Below, in pieces: positions 42,234 to 57,100 of a stretch of 64,000 bases of DNA. The notes under the pieces were generated by a model. It saw nothing but the letters and a program-made list of their open reading frames with translations, ran no database searches and was not told the DNA's origin. The stretch is taken from assembly GCA_002786025.1 (NCBI GenBank), contig NHNW01000014.1, positions 124,001 through 188,000 of the forward strand, written 5' to 3'. This DNA is from Zasmidium citrigriseum. Taxonomy: Eukaryota; Ascomycota; Dothideomycetes; Mycosphaerellales; Mycosphaerellaceae. A program made the position numbers and the translations under genes. The number at the start of each line of letters is the position of its first letter. The stretch's first letter is position 1.

Positions 42234-42902
42234 GGCGGGCGCGCGCGCTTCGGGAAAAGAATTCTTGTTGTTGCTCTGGAATGGATGGTTTGGGTAGAGT
42301 TGGTTGCTCGGGAGGTGATTTGGGGAATGTGCGCGAGTGAAGGGAGTTTGGGAGGTGGCTTGAGCGCTGAAATGGCTCGGTCGTTGTTTCTAAATGTAAA
42401 TAGTGGGGAGGGCGCGTTGGCGGGGTGATGGCTGCGATCGCGACCTCGCCGTCACACGTCGCTTCGTGGTGGTTTCTATGACACGATCATCCCGGGACGC
42501 GAGCAGCGACAGCGCCTGGTTGCTCGCGCCGACTCTCAACTGCCGTCTTTTCTGACAGTCTGTCCCCGGTTTGCGTGCGCTGCTCCAGTTTCATGTGACG
42601 GAGCTCAATGCCCGTGCTCTCTCAAGCTGGCGGAGAAGCAGCAGGCTAGGCCAAGAGCCGCTAGCAATTTCACTGCCCCAATCTTCCTCCTCGACTCGCA
42701 TGTGCTCTCCGCGGAACCGCTGACCTCACCTCGTCCGGCCTGTGTATTCGACATTGCGTCTGTTGATGGAGCTGCGCAAGACCAGTCGCCAACTCGCCCC
42801 TTGACACGAGGCCCGCATGTCGTCGTAACGCTCGCCGCTCTGTCCGCCCGCCCGGCTTATCTCACCGATACATGTCCCACCTCGGCTTCCACCGCGCTCT
42901 CT
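42234..42902. promoter_or_regulatory. RHO4 / LCB3-like divergent region
   Basis: 669 bp between divergent genes. The plus-strand frame is open from 42702 but starts with GTG and has no family character before the ATG at 42903, so it is read as leader. No specific sites identified. Confidence 0.4.
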
Positions 42903-44613
42903 ATGACCGCCAGGCTTAACTCGCGGTACCAGGCCCATCTGCGTACTCCGTCGCCGGATCCTGATGCGGGCCTTCGTGGACTGAGCCATTATGAAAGACG
43001 CCTGCCGAAGTGGCGGTATCGGCTGCGACAATGGCTGATACCCGTCGTGCGGTGGGAGACTCCCCATCTTGGGCGCATCCAAACTGCCCTGCGATCACCG
43101 GTACTGGACTCCTATTTTGCCATTTCGGCCAATCTGGGAACGCATACTTTCTTCATGACTGCACTGCCGATTTGCTTCTGGTGCGGTTATCCTGACTTGG
43201 GGATTGCATTGGTGCAGATGCTGGCTGCTGGGGTGTATCTGAGTGGCTTCGCGAAGGACCTGGTGTGTCTACCGAGACCACTGTCACCTCCCTTGCAACG
43301 GATCACCATGTCTGGATCGGCTGCTTTGGAGTACGGCTTCCCGTCAACGCATACCACAAATGCAGTCTCGGTCGCTGTGTTCTGCTTGTACAATCTATGG
43401 GCTGCACGAGACGAATATTCGCCGATGAAGTTCAACCTACTAGTCTTGGCCTGCCTCTGTTACGCCACCTCGATCAGCATTGGGCGCATGTATTGCGGCA
43501 TGCATGGCTTCTTCGATGTGGTATTCGGAGCTGCATTGGGAGCCTTCATCGCTGGGGTCCGAGTAACATATGGCCTTCCCTTTGACACGTGGATCATTGG
43601 GGACGGGTGGATTCGCCCATCTATTGCCGTCTTCATCTTGGTTATTTCAGTACGCTTCCATCCTGAACCAGCTGATAATTGTCCCTGTTTCGACGACAGC
43701 GTTGCCTTCATCGGCGTCGTCATGGGCGCCTCGCTTGGGACATGGCACTATGCTCAAATCATGACCGGATCGGATAGACCGACCAATGGTCTTGGTATAA
43801 TGTACGACTACTCGAATCACGACCTCCTCAAATCTGCTGCGAGACTGGTCGGTGGTATCGTGGTCGTCTTCATGTGGCGAGCGATCATGAAACCGTTTCT
43901 TCTGCGCTTCCTACCTCCGGTATTCCGTTTCATCAGCCACTATGGGATGAACATCCCGCGGCGGTACTTCTTGCAGTCAAGGTGGGACACCATCTCTAGC
44001 ATTGTACATACGGAGAGCGCTAACGTGTAGCAGAGACTACAATACCGTACCACCGCTGAGAAAAGATGACAAGGTGCTACCTCCAGCGTCCGAGATCCCA
44101 GCCATGCTCTCTTCAATACGTCGGCGGAAACGAACAATCTCCGTCGGGCCACAGTCTGAGGCAGATGCTAGAGAGCTCATCGCCGCCCGTCAACAGCTCC
44201 GACAAAATGAAAAGGCGGCTGCTGGACCGAAGCCAAAATTTTCGACATCCTCTCTGAAGGCACCAACAACCCCATCCATTGCAGAAGTACAGAACCCTTT
44301 GACGCCTGAGGAGTCGCCAGAATCAGCGTCATACATTGCGACCGAGAAAAATGCGTCGAATCTTTCACCGCCCTCAATACAAGTCAATGCTCCTGGCAAA
44401 GACCTGTTGACGCCACCATCAAGTGAGAACGGCAACCTGAGTGACAGCGGAAAGGAGGACGAGAAGAGCGATCGAAAGATGTTCTCGACGCTGGAGAAGC
44501 CTCGAATCAGGTATGACGTTGAAGTCATCACAAAGCTGGTCGTATATGCGGGCATAGCATGGCTGGCGGTCGAAGGCAATCCTCTACTGTTCGCGAAGCT
44601 GGGGATATCATGA
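42903..44613 (+). CDS. LCB3: sphingoid long-chain-base-1-phosphate phosphatase (PAP2 family)
   Basis: Exons 42903-43981 and 44031-44613 give 553 residues. The 49-nt intron has donor GTGGGA, branch GCTAACG and TAG acceptor. It also removes an early stop and links the PAP2 core to the conserved C-terminal tail. Phosphatase motifs are KDLVCLPRP (about residue 118), FPSTHTTNAV (about 146) and GRMYCGMHGFFDVVFG (about 194), with the catalytic His and Asp. About eight hydrophobic segments follow. The tail contains RKRTISVGPQSEADA and ends RYDVEVITKLVVYAGIAWLAVEGNP, both typical of fungal Lcb3/Ysr3 homologues. Reaction: dephosphorylation of dihydrosphingosine or phytosphingosine 1-phosphate in the ER membrane, feeding ceramide synthesis. 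Confidence 0.9.
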
Positions 44614-45140
44614 GTGTAGATGTAATGGGTGACACAGGATCCTATGAGTTCGCGAAGCCGTGGCGCCGGGGCGTTCTCCGGTGATACATCTTGTCGAATG
44701 AAAACTACATACTTTCGGTATATATATTTCACCAGTGAATCTACTCCTTGTTATCCTTCAAGCCTCTCGTTCATGTCTTGCAGAAGGATTGATCTTCGTG
44801 AGGAACGATCACGTGTCGGCAGGGTTCGGCCCGCAAGTCGGTACCGGCGTTCTGGCTGCTGCGCGAGTCGACAACGCGTCCATCTTGGTGAAACAGACGA
44901 ACAGAAACAAGATCCCATCTCCCATCCACAGGCACACCGCACCGCGACATCAACGAATACCTCTCTTTTCCCTAATAGCGGTGCCTGGAAATCATCGCCA
45001 TCACCTTTTCACGACGACATTTGACGGCCGTTCACATCACCCTGAATCGCACCTCCCGCCAAGAACACCACCTCCAACATCCTTGACGCCGCCAAACGAT
45101 GTCCACGATCCTCTCCGGCGCGCGATTGTAGACCGTCACC
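44614..45140. promoter_or_regulatory. dynein upstream region
   Basis: 527 bp between the LCB3-like stop and the dynein ATG. A run TATATATAT lies at 44719-44727, about 415 nt before the ATG. C/T-rich sequence follows near 45040-45110. No gene is supported. Confidence 0.4.
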
Positions 45141-48100
45141 ATGGAGGACCCTGTGGTCCCCGGAGTCAATGGCGTGGCCAACGGCACGCCGACCTCGCCA
45201 GCTCCATCTTCCTCTTCTTCGGTCGATGCGCAGACCATAATCAAATACCTCACGAGCGTGCTGGAGGTCACGCTGGGGGCGACACATCAAGAGCTCCGGG
45301 CGCCGGGCAGTCTACTAGATCCGTCACATTTGGAGGATACGGTGACGAGATGTATGCGGTTTGCGACGGAGCAGCAGATGGCGCTGTATGTGCTCAAGCA
45401 GGCGCCTTCGACGCAGGCAAACGGCACTGTGAATGGTGATGGGCCGCAGCATCATGATACGTATGTGCTGAGCTCGGAAGTGTCGTATTCGTCTGGAACG
45501 ACGGGCTGTGTGGCCTTTCTCAAGAGACCGACTTCGATTTCGCCGGATGTTCCTATCAGCAAGCAGATTTCGGTTGTGAACCTGTCACTTGCTGGTCTGC
45601 CTAGCTCAGAAGCTGGATCGGCCATATCTCCATACGAGAGCTTGCACTCTTTCGTGCGAGGGGCTCTCACTCCCTTCTTCGAGGCAGCGGCAAAGGGCTC
45701 AGAAGCATCTGGGGAGAAGTTGAGCAGATCAGACGGCGAGGCTCGGACAGGTATATCTGGTGCCAGGCGGAAGCTGGCAGATCTGGAAATTACCCTGCAG
45801 AACTTGCTGCAGAACATTGAAGTCGAGGCCCCTCGATTACAGATCCATGAGGCCGTGCAAGCACAGCTGGCAGAGGCGAATGGAGATCCACAGGCAGCGG
45901 CTATCCAGATACCGGACAGTCTCGTTACGGATAGCTCCCTCCTGAACCGATTGCAGAGCATGGTCAACGAGTGGATTAAGCAGATACGCGACTTCACGAG
46001 AATTACGGACGACCCCGATGTTGGAACTACTTCGCAGGAGAAGAATTTTTGGCTCACGATGGAGAGCGCAATAGAAGGGATTGAAACGCAACTTGCAAGC
46101 GGAGGCGTCTCTTTGACGATGAAGATCCTTGAGAAGGCGAAGAGACATGGTATAACAGCCAGCTTTCAGTCGGACACTCGTTTGAAGGAGACTAAGGACA
46201 AGGTCCAGAGATACAACCAGCTCTTCCAAGGCTTTCCCATTGAAGAGCTCCTGTCTGCAACTTCGGTTGAGAAACTGCGAGACGCACTGGATGATGTCTT
46301 CAACCATCTGAACAAGAAGCTGCGTATCTGCCCCTATCCAGTGAAGCGAGCTTTGGCTCTCGTCGAGGCGATTTCTGGCGATCTCGATTCTCGGCTGCAT
46401 GACTTGCTACATGGCCGAGCACTGATGCATGCAGACTTCCGGGAGTTCTCCAAGACCGTGCAGGAGGTTCGACAGCTCTGGATCATTTGGGATGATAATC
46501 TGAAGGAGTTCACCAATGTTGCTCGAGATGTCACCCGCCGACGACACGACAAATTCGTTCCCATCAAAATCACCAAGCGTCACGATAAGACTCAAGACCG
46601 AATTACTTACATCTACAAGTTCCGAGACGACCATGAGCAACTGCAGAAGACGATCGCTACAGTCCTTGGTCCCGACGAGGATATTGTGGATCTTGCAGAC
46701 GGCACAACCGCTCCGGTCATTGTTGAGGAGATGGGTGATGTCGATGCTGCGGAAGAGATCGCTCAGGCGTATACCGTCGTTAAGGACGTGGACGTGCTTG
46801 ACATTTCACCTGAAGGCGAGCGGCTATGGACGCAAGCTGAGGCAGCATACAACGAGCGAACAGCGCGTGTAGAGAACTCGATCATTGCACGACTACGAGA
46901 TCGACTGGCTGTGGCCAAGAGCGCGAACGAGATGTTTCGTGTGTTCTCCAAATTCAACGCCCTCTTTGTTCGGCCAAAGATCAAGGGAGCTATTGCGGAG
47001 TACCAGGTCCAGCTCATGAACAATGTCAGGGAAGACATTGACAGCCTGCAGAAGCGCTTTACTCATCAATATGGCCAGTCAGAAGCCCACGGGATGGCCC
47101 AATTACACGATCTGCCGCCCATCTCTGGAGCCATCATTCGAGCGAGGCAGATCGAGCGGCAGCTGAACAACTACCTGGGCAAGGTAGAAGACATTCTGGG
47201 TTCCCAATGGAAGCAGCATACGGACGGCGCAAAGCTCTATCAGCTGGGTGAGGGCTTTCGGCGAAAGCTGGATACGAAACCCATCGTTGACGACTGGCTG
47301 AGGGACATTGGTCGGCGACATCTCTCGATCTCTGGTCGCCTGTTCTCTGTCACCCAGAACCGCGCTCGCGGCAATGTCCTTGAGATCAATGTCAACTTCG
47401 ACTCACAACTCATCATCCTGTTCAAGGAAGTTCGCAATCTCCATTGGCTGAATTGCGTTGTACCGCACGCAATATCAAACGTGTCCAAGGAGGCTCGCAG
47501 AGTGTACCCCTTTGCAGTGAGCTTGATGGAGAGTCTGAACACGTATGCTCAGACGAACATCGCCATTGAGAACATGTCAGAGGTCACCACCCTGCTGTGT
47601 GGATATCGCAACGGCGTGCAAAGCTTCATTGGCAAAGGTGCTCCTCTGCGCTGGGATACCTTTGTCCTTGCCTACGATGTTCACGTTCGCCACAACAACG
47701 ATAGCGGCTCGGGAGACGACAAGCTGCATGTCCAGTTTGTTAGGAACCTGGGCAACTCAATTGCTACGCTCCAAAGCAAAGTGACAACTCTTTCATCGAT
47801 ACAGGTCACTGTCGACTCGACACTACGGGAACTGCAGACTTGCCACTTCACCCATGAGGCTTTCAGCAGCCATCTAGAGACCCTTCAACGCGCCATTGAT
47901 CAGCTCAACCTAGAGCAATATTCAAACATCCCTTACTGGGTATCGAAGACGAACGAGAAAGTAGTGGAAACACTGCATTCGCGATTACAGCAGGCTCTGA
48001 AGGACTGGACCGAGGACTTTGAGAACGGCTACAGCGCTGAGCAGCTCGGCCAACGGGAGCCGGGCACACCCAACATCGAGACCTTCAGCCATGACATTGT

Positions 48101-51100
48101 CATGCAGAGCCAACTCATCCAGCTTGAACCGCCTCTTGAAGATGCGAAGACTGGATGGCTGGAGAACCTGAACGACTGGCTTGCTACTGTCTGCAGCTTG
48201 CCGCGACTGCAGGCATCTCGGTTCGAGAACGCACTCACCATTAGCACTTCGACTTCCAACAAGACCTACTCGGAGCTTCCGATCATGTGCATGGGCTCCC
48301 TCGCCGAGCTCTATGATCGGATAGAGGCTAAGTTGGATGTAGCTCAGACCTACGTTGACGAGTGGCTGCAATTCCAGTCTTTATGGGACTTGCAATTACA
48401 GCAGATCCAAGATGATCTTGGCGAGGAGCTTGACTTGTGGCTCCAGCTCATTCTCGAGATCCGGCAAAAGCGAGAGACGTTCGATACATCCGGCATGCGA
48501 CGATCATTCGGTCACCTGGTCATCAACTACGAACAAGTTCAGTCAAAGGTCAACGCAAAGTACGATCAGTGGCAGCATGACTTGCTTGCCCACTTCTCGT
48601 CCATGTTCGCCACTCGTCTCGTCGACGTCTTTTCGGAGCTCCAACGCGCCAGAAAGGACCTTGAAGGCCAGTCTATGCAGGCAACTTCCACATCTCAAGC
48701 GGTGTCATTCATCACCGTTGTACAGACATGCAAGCGCCAGACGAAGGTCTGGGAACCAGAGATGGACACGTTCAGGCAAGGACAGCAGACACTCTCACGG
48801 CTACGATTCCAGTACCCCAAAGACTGGCTCTACGTTGAGCAGGTCGATCACGAGTGGACTGCATTGATGGAGGTCTTGGACAAGAAGAGCAAGCAGATCG
48901 CTGATCACACCGAAGGCTTGCGTTCAAAGATCATCACTGAGGACGGTGTCGTCTCCCGGCGCATCGCTGAGATGACCGAGAAGTGGAGAGAGCAGAGGCC
49001 AGAATCTGGCTCAATACCACCAGCCGAGGCCACGACAGTCCTCGACGGCTTCGATACGGAGCTCACGCAACTCCAAGAACAGGCCGAGATGGTCTCTAAG
49101 GCTAAGGAGGCCTTGGAACTGCCGGCAGGACCCGACAATGCGCTTGCTGACCTCTTAGCTGAGGTTCAGGATTACAAGTCGGTGTGGGCGAACTTGACTG
49201 TTGTATGGGAGCAGCTTAACGATCTGCGCGACCAGCCGTGGAACAGCGTTCAACCCAGGAAGCTTCGACAAGCCATCGATAACCTCATCAAGACGACCAA
49301 GGAGATGCCCAGTAGAATGCGATCGTACGCTGCCTTCGAGCATCTTCAGTCTGTCCTCAGACAGCTGTTGAAGGTCAACCCTCTTCTCACCGAGATGCGA
49401 TCTGACGCCGTACGCGAGCGACATTGGCAGAAGATCTTCAAGAACCTGCAGCCCTCGAAGCGGTACTCTGCAATCTCCATGACCCTTGGAGATGTGTGGG
49501 ACTTGCAACTGGGTCCAAGCGAGTCTGTCATCCGCGATGTCATTGCACAAGCTCAGGGTGAGATGGCTCTCGAGGAGTTCGTAAGATCTGTGCGTGAACA
49601 CTGGCAGAACTATACCTTGGACTTGGTCAACTATCAAAACAAATGTCGCCTGATCCGTGGCTGGGACGACCTCTTCGCCAAGTGCAGCGATCATCTCAAC
49701 TCTCTTCAGGCAATGAGACATTCTCCATACTACAAGGAGTTCGAAGAGGAGGCCTCCTCATGGGAAGACAAGCTCAACCGCATCCACGTCCTGTTCGATG
49801 TGTGGATTGACGTCCAGCGCCAATGGGTCTACCTGGAGGGTGTGTTCACCGGCAACGCAGACATCAAGCACCTTCTGCCGGTCGAGTCTTCCCGTTTCGC
49901 CAACATCAACAGCGAGTTCATGAATGTCCTGAAGAAGGTCTACCGCTCGCCACAGGTCTTGGAAGTTCTCAACATCCCCGATGTCCAGCGTTCACTCGAG
50001 CGCTTGGCCGACCTGCTCAACAAGATCCAGAAGGCCCTTGGTGAGTACCTCGAGAAAGAGCGTGTTGCCTTCCCAAGATTCTACTTCGTCGGTGACGAAG
50101 ACCTTCTTGAGATTATTGGCAACAGCAACGACACTCTGCGGATAGCCAAGCACTTGCGCAAGATGTTTGCTGGTGTATCGGGCGTGGTCATGGAAGACGA
50201 GTCCAACATCACAGGCCTCACGTCTCGAGAAGGCGAAAAAGTCATGCTCAGAAACCCTATCTCGCTCATCCAGACGCCCAAGATCAACGACTGGCTTCGT
50301 GCTCTTGAGAACGGCATGAGAGAAACGCTATCTGAGCTCCTGGTCGAGGCTGTCGCGGAATATGAAGCTCTGGAACAAGACGATCAATCCGGCTTCGAGA
50401 GCTACATCGAGAAATACCCAGCCCAGATTGTTGTACTTGCAACACAAGCTTTCTGGACTGCACAAGTTGGAGCCGCTCTTCAGCAAGGTGGCGATGCGCT
50501 GCAGAAGCTATTTGAAGTTCAGGTTAACAAGCTGAAGTTCCTCGCGGCTTCTGTCTTGCGAGAGCTTGAGCCTGTCTACAGAAAGAAGTGCGAGCATCTG
50601 ATCACGGAATTCGTACATCAGCGAGACACCATCGAGAAGCTGATCAAGGGCGGTGCCGACTCACCAGGACATTACCTCTGGCTTCTGCAGATGCGCTATG
50701 ACTTTGATGCCAGCGCTGCTCCACTCGAGCGAATGCAGATTCGAGTCGCAAATGCAACACTAGCCTACGGCTTCGAATACCTGGGCGTACCAGAACGTTT
50801 GGTGCGGACACCACTCACGGATCGTTGTTTCCTCACCCTCAGTCAAGCCTTGGAACAGCGTCTTGGTGGATCTCCTTATGGTCCAGCAGGAACGGGTAAG
50901 ACGGAATCCGTCAAGGCATTGGGTGTTCAGCTCGGCCGATTCACTCTCGTCTTCAACTGTGACGACACATTCGACTTCCAGGCCATGGGGCGTATCTTCC
51001 TTGGTATCTCCCAGGTCGGTGCTTGGGGATGTTTCGATGAGTTCAACAGATTGGAGGAGCGTATCCTCTCCGCTGTCTCTCAACAGATCCAAAACATCCA

Positions 51101-54100
51101 GGTCGGCCTGCGAAAGCGCGCGCAGGATACCAGCGCTGAGATTGATCTTCTCGGACGATCGCTCAAGGTGCATCCATTGACTGGCATGTTCATCACAATG
51201 AACCCTGGCTACGCTGGCCGTTCCAACTTGCCAGATAACTTGAAGAAGCTGTTCCGCAGCGTTGCTATGTCGAAGCCCGACAAGGAGATCATCGCCGAAG
51301 TCATGCTGTTCTCGCAAGGTTTCTCGGAGGCCAAGACTTTATCGAGACAGACCGTGCCGTTCTTCGACAAGTGCAGTGCTTCATTATCGAAGCAGCCTCA
51401 CTACGACTTCGGTCTGCGTGCCCTGAAGAGTGTGCTGGTCAGCTCTGGAGGCCTGAAGCGAACGAGACTGGCTGCTGGAGAAGAGCGAGGCGCAGACGCT
51501 GTCGTTGAGCCACAGATCATTGTTCAGAGCATTCGCGAGACCATCGCGCCCAAGCTTGTGCGGGACGATGCCATAATGATGGCGGAAATTGAAGGCGAGG
51601 CATTCCCTGGCGTGCAGTACGTACCTGCATCGCTCGAGAAGCTGCGAGGCGCTCTTCAAGAGGTAGTCGACGAGAGGAAGCTCGTTGCTACCGACTCGTG
51701 GCTTACCAAGGTCCTTCAACTCTACCAAATCCAGCACTTGCACCACGGTGTGATGATGGTTGGAAACTCTGGCACTGGCAAGTCGACTGCTTGGCAGGCA
51801 CTGCTCGCTGCCCTGCAGAAGGTCGACGGTGTTGAAGGCGTCTGCCACGTCATTGACCCGAAGGTCATGTCAAAGGAGAGCCTCTACGGTAGCCTGGACA
51901 GCACTACTCGTGAATGGACCGACGGTCTCTTCACAAGCATCCTGCGCAAGGTCGTCGACAACCTCCGTGGCGAAGACAGCAAGCGTCACTGGATCGTCTT
52001 TGATGGCGATGTCGATCCCGAGTGGGTTGAGAACTTGAACAGTGTGCTTGACGACAACAAGCTCCTGACACTGCCAAACGGTGAGCGTCTCGGTCTGCCA
52101 TCAAATGTCCGCGTCATGTTCGAAGTCGAGACGCTACGATATGCTACACTGGCCACGGTCAGTCGATGCGGTATGGTCTGGTTCAGTGACGATACCGTTG
52201 ACATCGATGTCATGCTGTCACGATACATTGCTCAGCTTCGCACGGCGACTTTCGAGGACCTTGAGGAAGACACCGGAACTCTTACTTCCTCGGATGCACG
52301 TCTTGCATCACAGAACCTGATGGCCGAGATTTTGAGCCGACGACTCACGGAGAATGACTTCGTCAAGAAGGCCATCGAGCATTGCGCGAGCTTGAAGCAT
52401 ATCATGGAGTTCACTTCTATCCGGGCTATTGGCACGCTCTTCTCTCTGCTGAGGAAGTCATGCCGATCAGTGCTTGAGTACAACATCCAGCATACCGACT
52501 TCCCGCTCAACGACGACCAGATTGAAGCCTACTTGTCCAAGAAGGTGCTCTTGGCTGCCGTATGGTCGTTTACTGGAGACTGCCCGCTGCTTGATCGAAA
52601 GGCCTTCGGCGACTATCTTGCGGGATTGGCGACTCTCGACATGCCAGTCCTCTCCGAGACCACATCGCTCATCGACTACGATGTCACCCTGCCTGAAGCT
52701 GCATGGTCCTCGTGGCAGAACCAAGTGCCTACTATCGAAGTCAACACACACTCTGTGACACAGACGGACCTGGTCATTCCAACACTGGACACTGTCCGCC
52801 ACGAAGATGTCCTGTACTCCTTCTTGGCTGAGCACAAGCCTCTGCTGCTCTGCGGTCCTCCCGGATCTGGAAAGACGATGACCCTCTTCAGCGCTCTTCG
52901 CAAGCTGCCGAACATGGAGGTCGTTGGCCTGAACTTCTCCAGTGCGACAACGCCAGACTTGCTTGTCAAGACACTTGAGCAGTACTGTGACTACAAGAAA
53001 TCGCTCAGCGGTGTCACAATGGCACCTCGACAGATTGGTCGCTGGCTCGTTGTTTTCTGCGATGAAATCAACTTGCCAGCTCCAGACAAGTATGGCACCC
53101 AGCGTGTGATCTCGTTCTTGAGGCAACTCGTCGAGCATGGCGGTTTCTGGCGAACAACGACCAAGAGCTGGGTCAGCCTCGAACGCATTCAATTCGTTGG
53201 TGCTTGCAACCCTCCAACCGATGCCGGACGTACGCCACTCGGCTTGCGTTTCTTGCGACATGCACCATTGGTCATGGTCGACTACCCAGGAGAGCTGTCA
53301 CTCAAGCAGATCTACGGCACGTTCAACAATGCGATTATGAAGATCATTCCGACGCTGCGTGGATATGCGGATTCTTTGACGCAAGCGATGATCCAGGTCT
53401 ACCTGCAATCGCAGAAGCGATTCACGCCAGACATCCAGCCACACTACGTCTACTCACCACGTGAACTCACGAGATGGGTGCGTGCGATCTATGAGGCAAT
53501 TCGACCACTTGAGACCCTATCCCTGGAAGGCCTTGTTCGCATTTGGGCCCACGAAGCTCTGCGCCTGTTCTCTGATCGTCTCATTGCGGACGACGAGCGC
53601 CAGTGGACAGAAGATACTGTCAACGCCGTGGCACTGGAGCACTTCCCCAATATCGATGAGGAAGCAGCGCTGCAGCGTCCTATTCTATTCTCCAACTGGC
53701 TTTCGAAGAACTATGTGCCTGTTGCTCGCGACCAGCTTCGTGACTTCGTCAAGGCCAGATTGCGGACTTTCTGCGAGGAAGAGCTTGATGTTCCGCTCAT
53801 CCTGTTCAACGACGTGCTGGAGCATGTACTTCGCATCGACCGAGTCTTTCGTCAACCACAAGGTCATCTGATCCTCATTGGTGTCAGTGGTAGTGGCAAG
53901 ACTACTCTCTCCCGCTTCGTGGCCTGGATGAACGGTCTCTCAGTCTTCCAGATCAAGGTTCACGGCAGGTACTCGTCAGAAGACTTCGACGAGGACCTTC
54001 GAAACGTCCTCCGCAGGTGTGGCTGCAAGGGCGAGAAGATCTGTTTTATCATGGACGAATCCAATGTCCTCGATTCTGGCTTCCTGGAACGCATGAACAC

Positions 54101-57100
54101 TCTCCTGGCCAACGGCGAGGTCCCTGGTCTCTTCGAGGGTGATGAGTACGCTACGCTGATGACGGCCTGTAAGGAAGGCGCGCAACGACAAGGCCTTCTG
54201 CTCGACTCGCAGGAGGAACTTTACAAATGGTTCACGCAGCAGATTGTCCGCAATTTGCATGTCGTCTTCACCATGAACCCTCCATCTGAGGGTCTAGGTT
54301 CCAAGGCCGCCACAAGTCCAGCTTTGTTCAATCGTTGCGTTCTGAACTGGTTCGGAGACTGGTCTGATCAGGCACTCTACCAAGTCGCCTTCGAGCTCAC
54401 GCAGTCTGTTGACATCGACAAGGGCAACTACAGCGCTCCTGACAGTCTACCTATCGCTTTCGACCAATTGGAGATGCCGCTGTCTCATCGCGATGCCGTC
54501 GTCAACGCTATGGTTCACGTACACCACTCTTTGCGTTCCACCAATGACCGCCTGAGGCGTCAACAGAACAAGACCACCTTCTTGACTCCACGTCAATTCC
54601 TCGACTTTGTTGCTCAGTTCGTCAAGCTTTTTAACGAGAAGCGTGATGACCTGGAGGAACAACAGCGACATTTGAACGTCGGTCTTGACAAGCTTCGCGA
54701 GACCGTGGAGAAGGTGTCTGAGCTGAAGAAGAGCCTGGCCGAGAAGAAGTCTGAGCTCGAGCGAAAGGATGCAGAAGCCGGCGAGAAGCTACAGCGCATG
54801 GTTGCTGACCAGCGAGAGGCTGAACAGCGACGAGCTACGTCGCTTGATGTCCAAGCCGCCCTGGAGAAGCAAGAGAAGGTCGTCGCAGAACGACAAGAGG
54901 TTGTGCTGAACGATTTGGCTAAGGCTGAACCTGCTGTCGCTGAAGCGCAGCGAAGTGTCAGCAACATCAAGCGTCAACAACTTACGGAAGTGCGATCTAT
55001 GCAAAACCCACCGGCAGGTGTCAAGCTGGCGCTGGATGCCGTGTGCACGCTTCTGGGTCACAAGCCGAATGGAGACTGGAAGACCATCGTCAGCATCGTT
55101 CGCCGTGACGACTTCATTGCGAGCATTGTCGGCTATGACAACGACAAGCAGATGACGGCTCAGCACAGAGCCAAGATGAAGGCGGATTACCTTTCCAAGG
55201 AGGACGAATTCACCTTTGAGCGTGTCAATCGCGCCAGTAAAGCCTGTGGTCCGCTCGTGCAGTGGGTGGAAGCTCAAGTTAACTACTCAGAGATCCTGGA
55301 TCGTGTTGGACCTCTGCGAGAGGAAGTCGAGCAGTTGCAGCAGGAGGCGCTCCAAACGAAGGCTGAAGCAAAGGCCATCGAGAACACCCTGCAGGAGCTG
55401 GAGCAGAGCATCGCCACCTACAAGTCAGAATACGCCTCGCTCATCAGTCAGACCGAGGCCATCAAGGCCGAGATGAGCCGCGTGCAGTCCAAGGTCGACC
55501 GCAGCATGCGTCTGCTCAACAGCCTGTCGTCCGAACGTGGACGTTGGGAAGAGGGAAGCAAGACTTTCCAGGTGCAGATGGAGACTATCATTGGAGATGT
55601 ATTCCTGGCGTCGGCGTTTCTGGCATATGCTGGGTTCTACGACCAACAGTACCGTCGCACTATGCTCGAGGACTGGTCGCTTCAGCTGTCGAGCTCGGGC
55701 ATCGCTTTCAAGGAACAGAATGCCCTGTCTGAGTACTTGTCGACCGCCGATGAGCGTCAACAGTGGCACGACAACGGATTGCCTGTTGACGAGCTTTGCA
55801 CAGAGAACGCCATCATGCTCAAGCGGTACAACCGTTACCCGCTCATCATCGATCCGTCTGGTCGTGTCACGGAGTTCTTGCAGAACGAGAGCAAGGAGCG
55901 GCGTCTCACTGTTACCAGCTTCCTGGACAGCTCGTTCGTCAAGCAGCTGGAGAGTGCCTTGCGATTCGGCAACCCGATCCTCATCCAAGATGCCGAGCAT
56001 ATCGACCCGATCCTCAACCACGTCCTCAACAAGGAGTACCAGCGGACTGGTGGTCGTGTCCTCATTCAGCTCGGCAGGCAAGAGATCGACTTTTCGCCTG
56101 CCTTTAAGCTCTACCTGTCTACGAGGGATCCGTCAGCGCCTTTTGCGCCGGACGTCTGCAGCAGGACCACCTTTGTCAACTTCACGGTCACGCAGAGCAG
56201 TCTGAAGACGCAGACTCTCAACGATGTACTCAAGTCTGAGCGACCTGACGTGGATGAGCGTAGATCGAACCTTGTCAAGATGCAAGGCGAGTTCACGCAG
56301 CGTCTCCGACGTCTGGAGCGCATGTTGCTGCAGGCACTCAACGAATCACGCGGCAATATCCTGGATGATGAGAATGTCATCCAGACGCTTGAGACGCTCA
56401 AGAACGAAGCCGCAGAGATCACGGCCAAGGCCTCCGAGACTGAGGGAGTCATGAACGAAGTCAACAGCATCATGAGCACCTACGACATCATTGCGCGCTC
56501 GTGCTCGGCCATCTTTGCGGTACTGGAACAACTGTACCATGTCCACCACTTCTATCAGTTCTCGCTGCAGTACTTTGTGGATATCTTCGAGGCTGTGCTG
56601 AAAGCCGCACGGGAGTCGAATGATCGGGATCCAAAGAAGAGGATCGATTCTATTGTGAGATCGCTGTTCGGCAAGACGTACAATGAGACGTCTGCATCGC
56701 TGTTGCAGAAGGACAGACTTACCTTTGCTGTTTTGCTGGCCCAGGCTGCGCCTTTCCCGATGGACAAGAGCTATCTTGACACGCTTCTCGATGATAAGTT
56801 CGTTGGAAGCGATGTCAACCATACGCCTGAACACAAGGACAAGGCTATTGGGTTTGCCTCGCGCATCAAAGGCTTGAAGGATGTCGTCGCCGACGCAGAT
56901 ACGCCAGAATGGTCGACTTTCTTGTCGACCGAGCGAGCGGAAGAGTGCGTACCAGGCATCGCTCAGACGGGTGGCTCGGAGAACGACAAAGCACTCAAGG
57001 AACTTGTCCTCGTCAAGCTGTTCCGTATGGATCGACTTGTTCCCGCTACCGAGCGCTTCATCAACATCGTGTTCGGTCAAGACTTCCTGGATGTCGCGGA

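Noticed and set aside
41877..42428. 183-codon plus-strand frame over RHO4 exon 1
   Set aside because: Antisense to the GTPase exon, with no recognisable domain.
43982..44030. 27-nt intron starting at GTACAT inside the LCB3-like gene
   Set aside because: Too short for a fungal intron. The 49-nt GTGGGA...TAG choice has a CTAAC branch site and correct phase.
52467..53261. 264-codon open frame on the minus strand inside the dynein gene
   Set aside because: It lies antisense to AAA2-AAA3 coding sequence. Long antisense frames are expected from codon bias and it has no protein-like domain.
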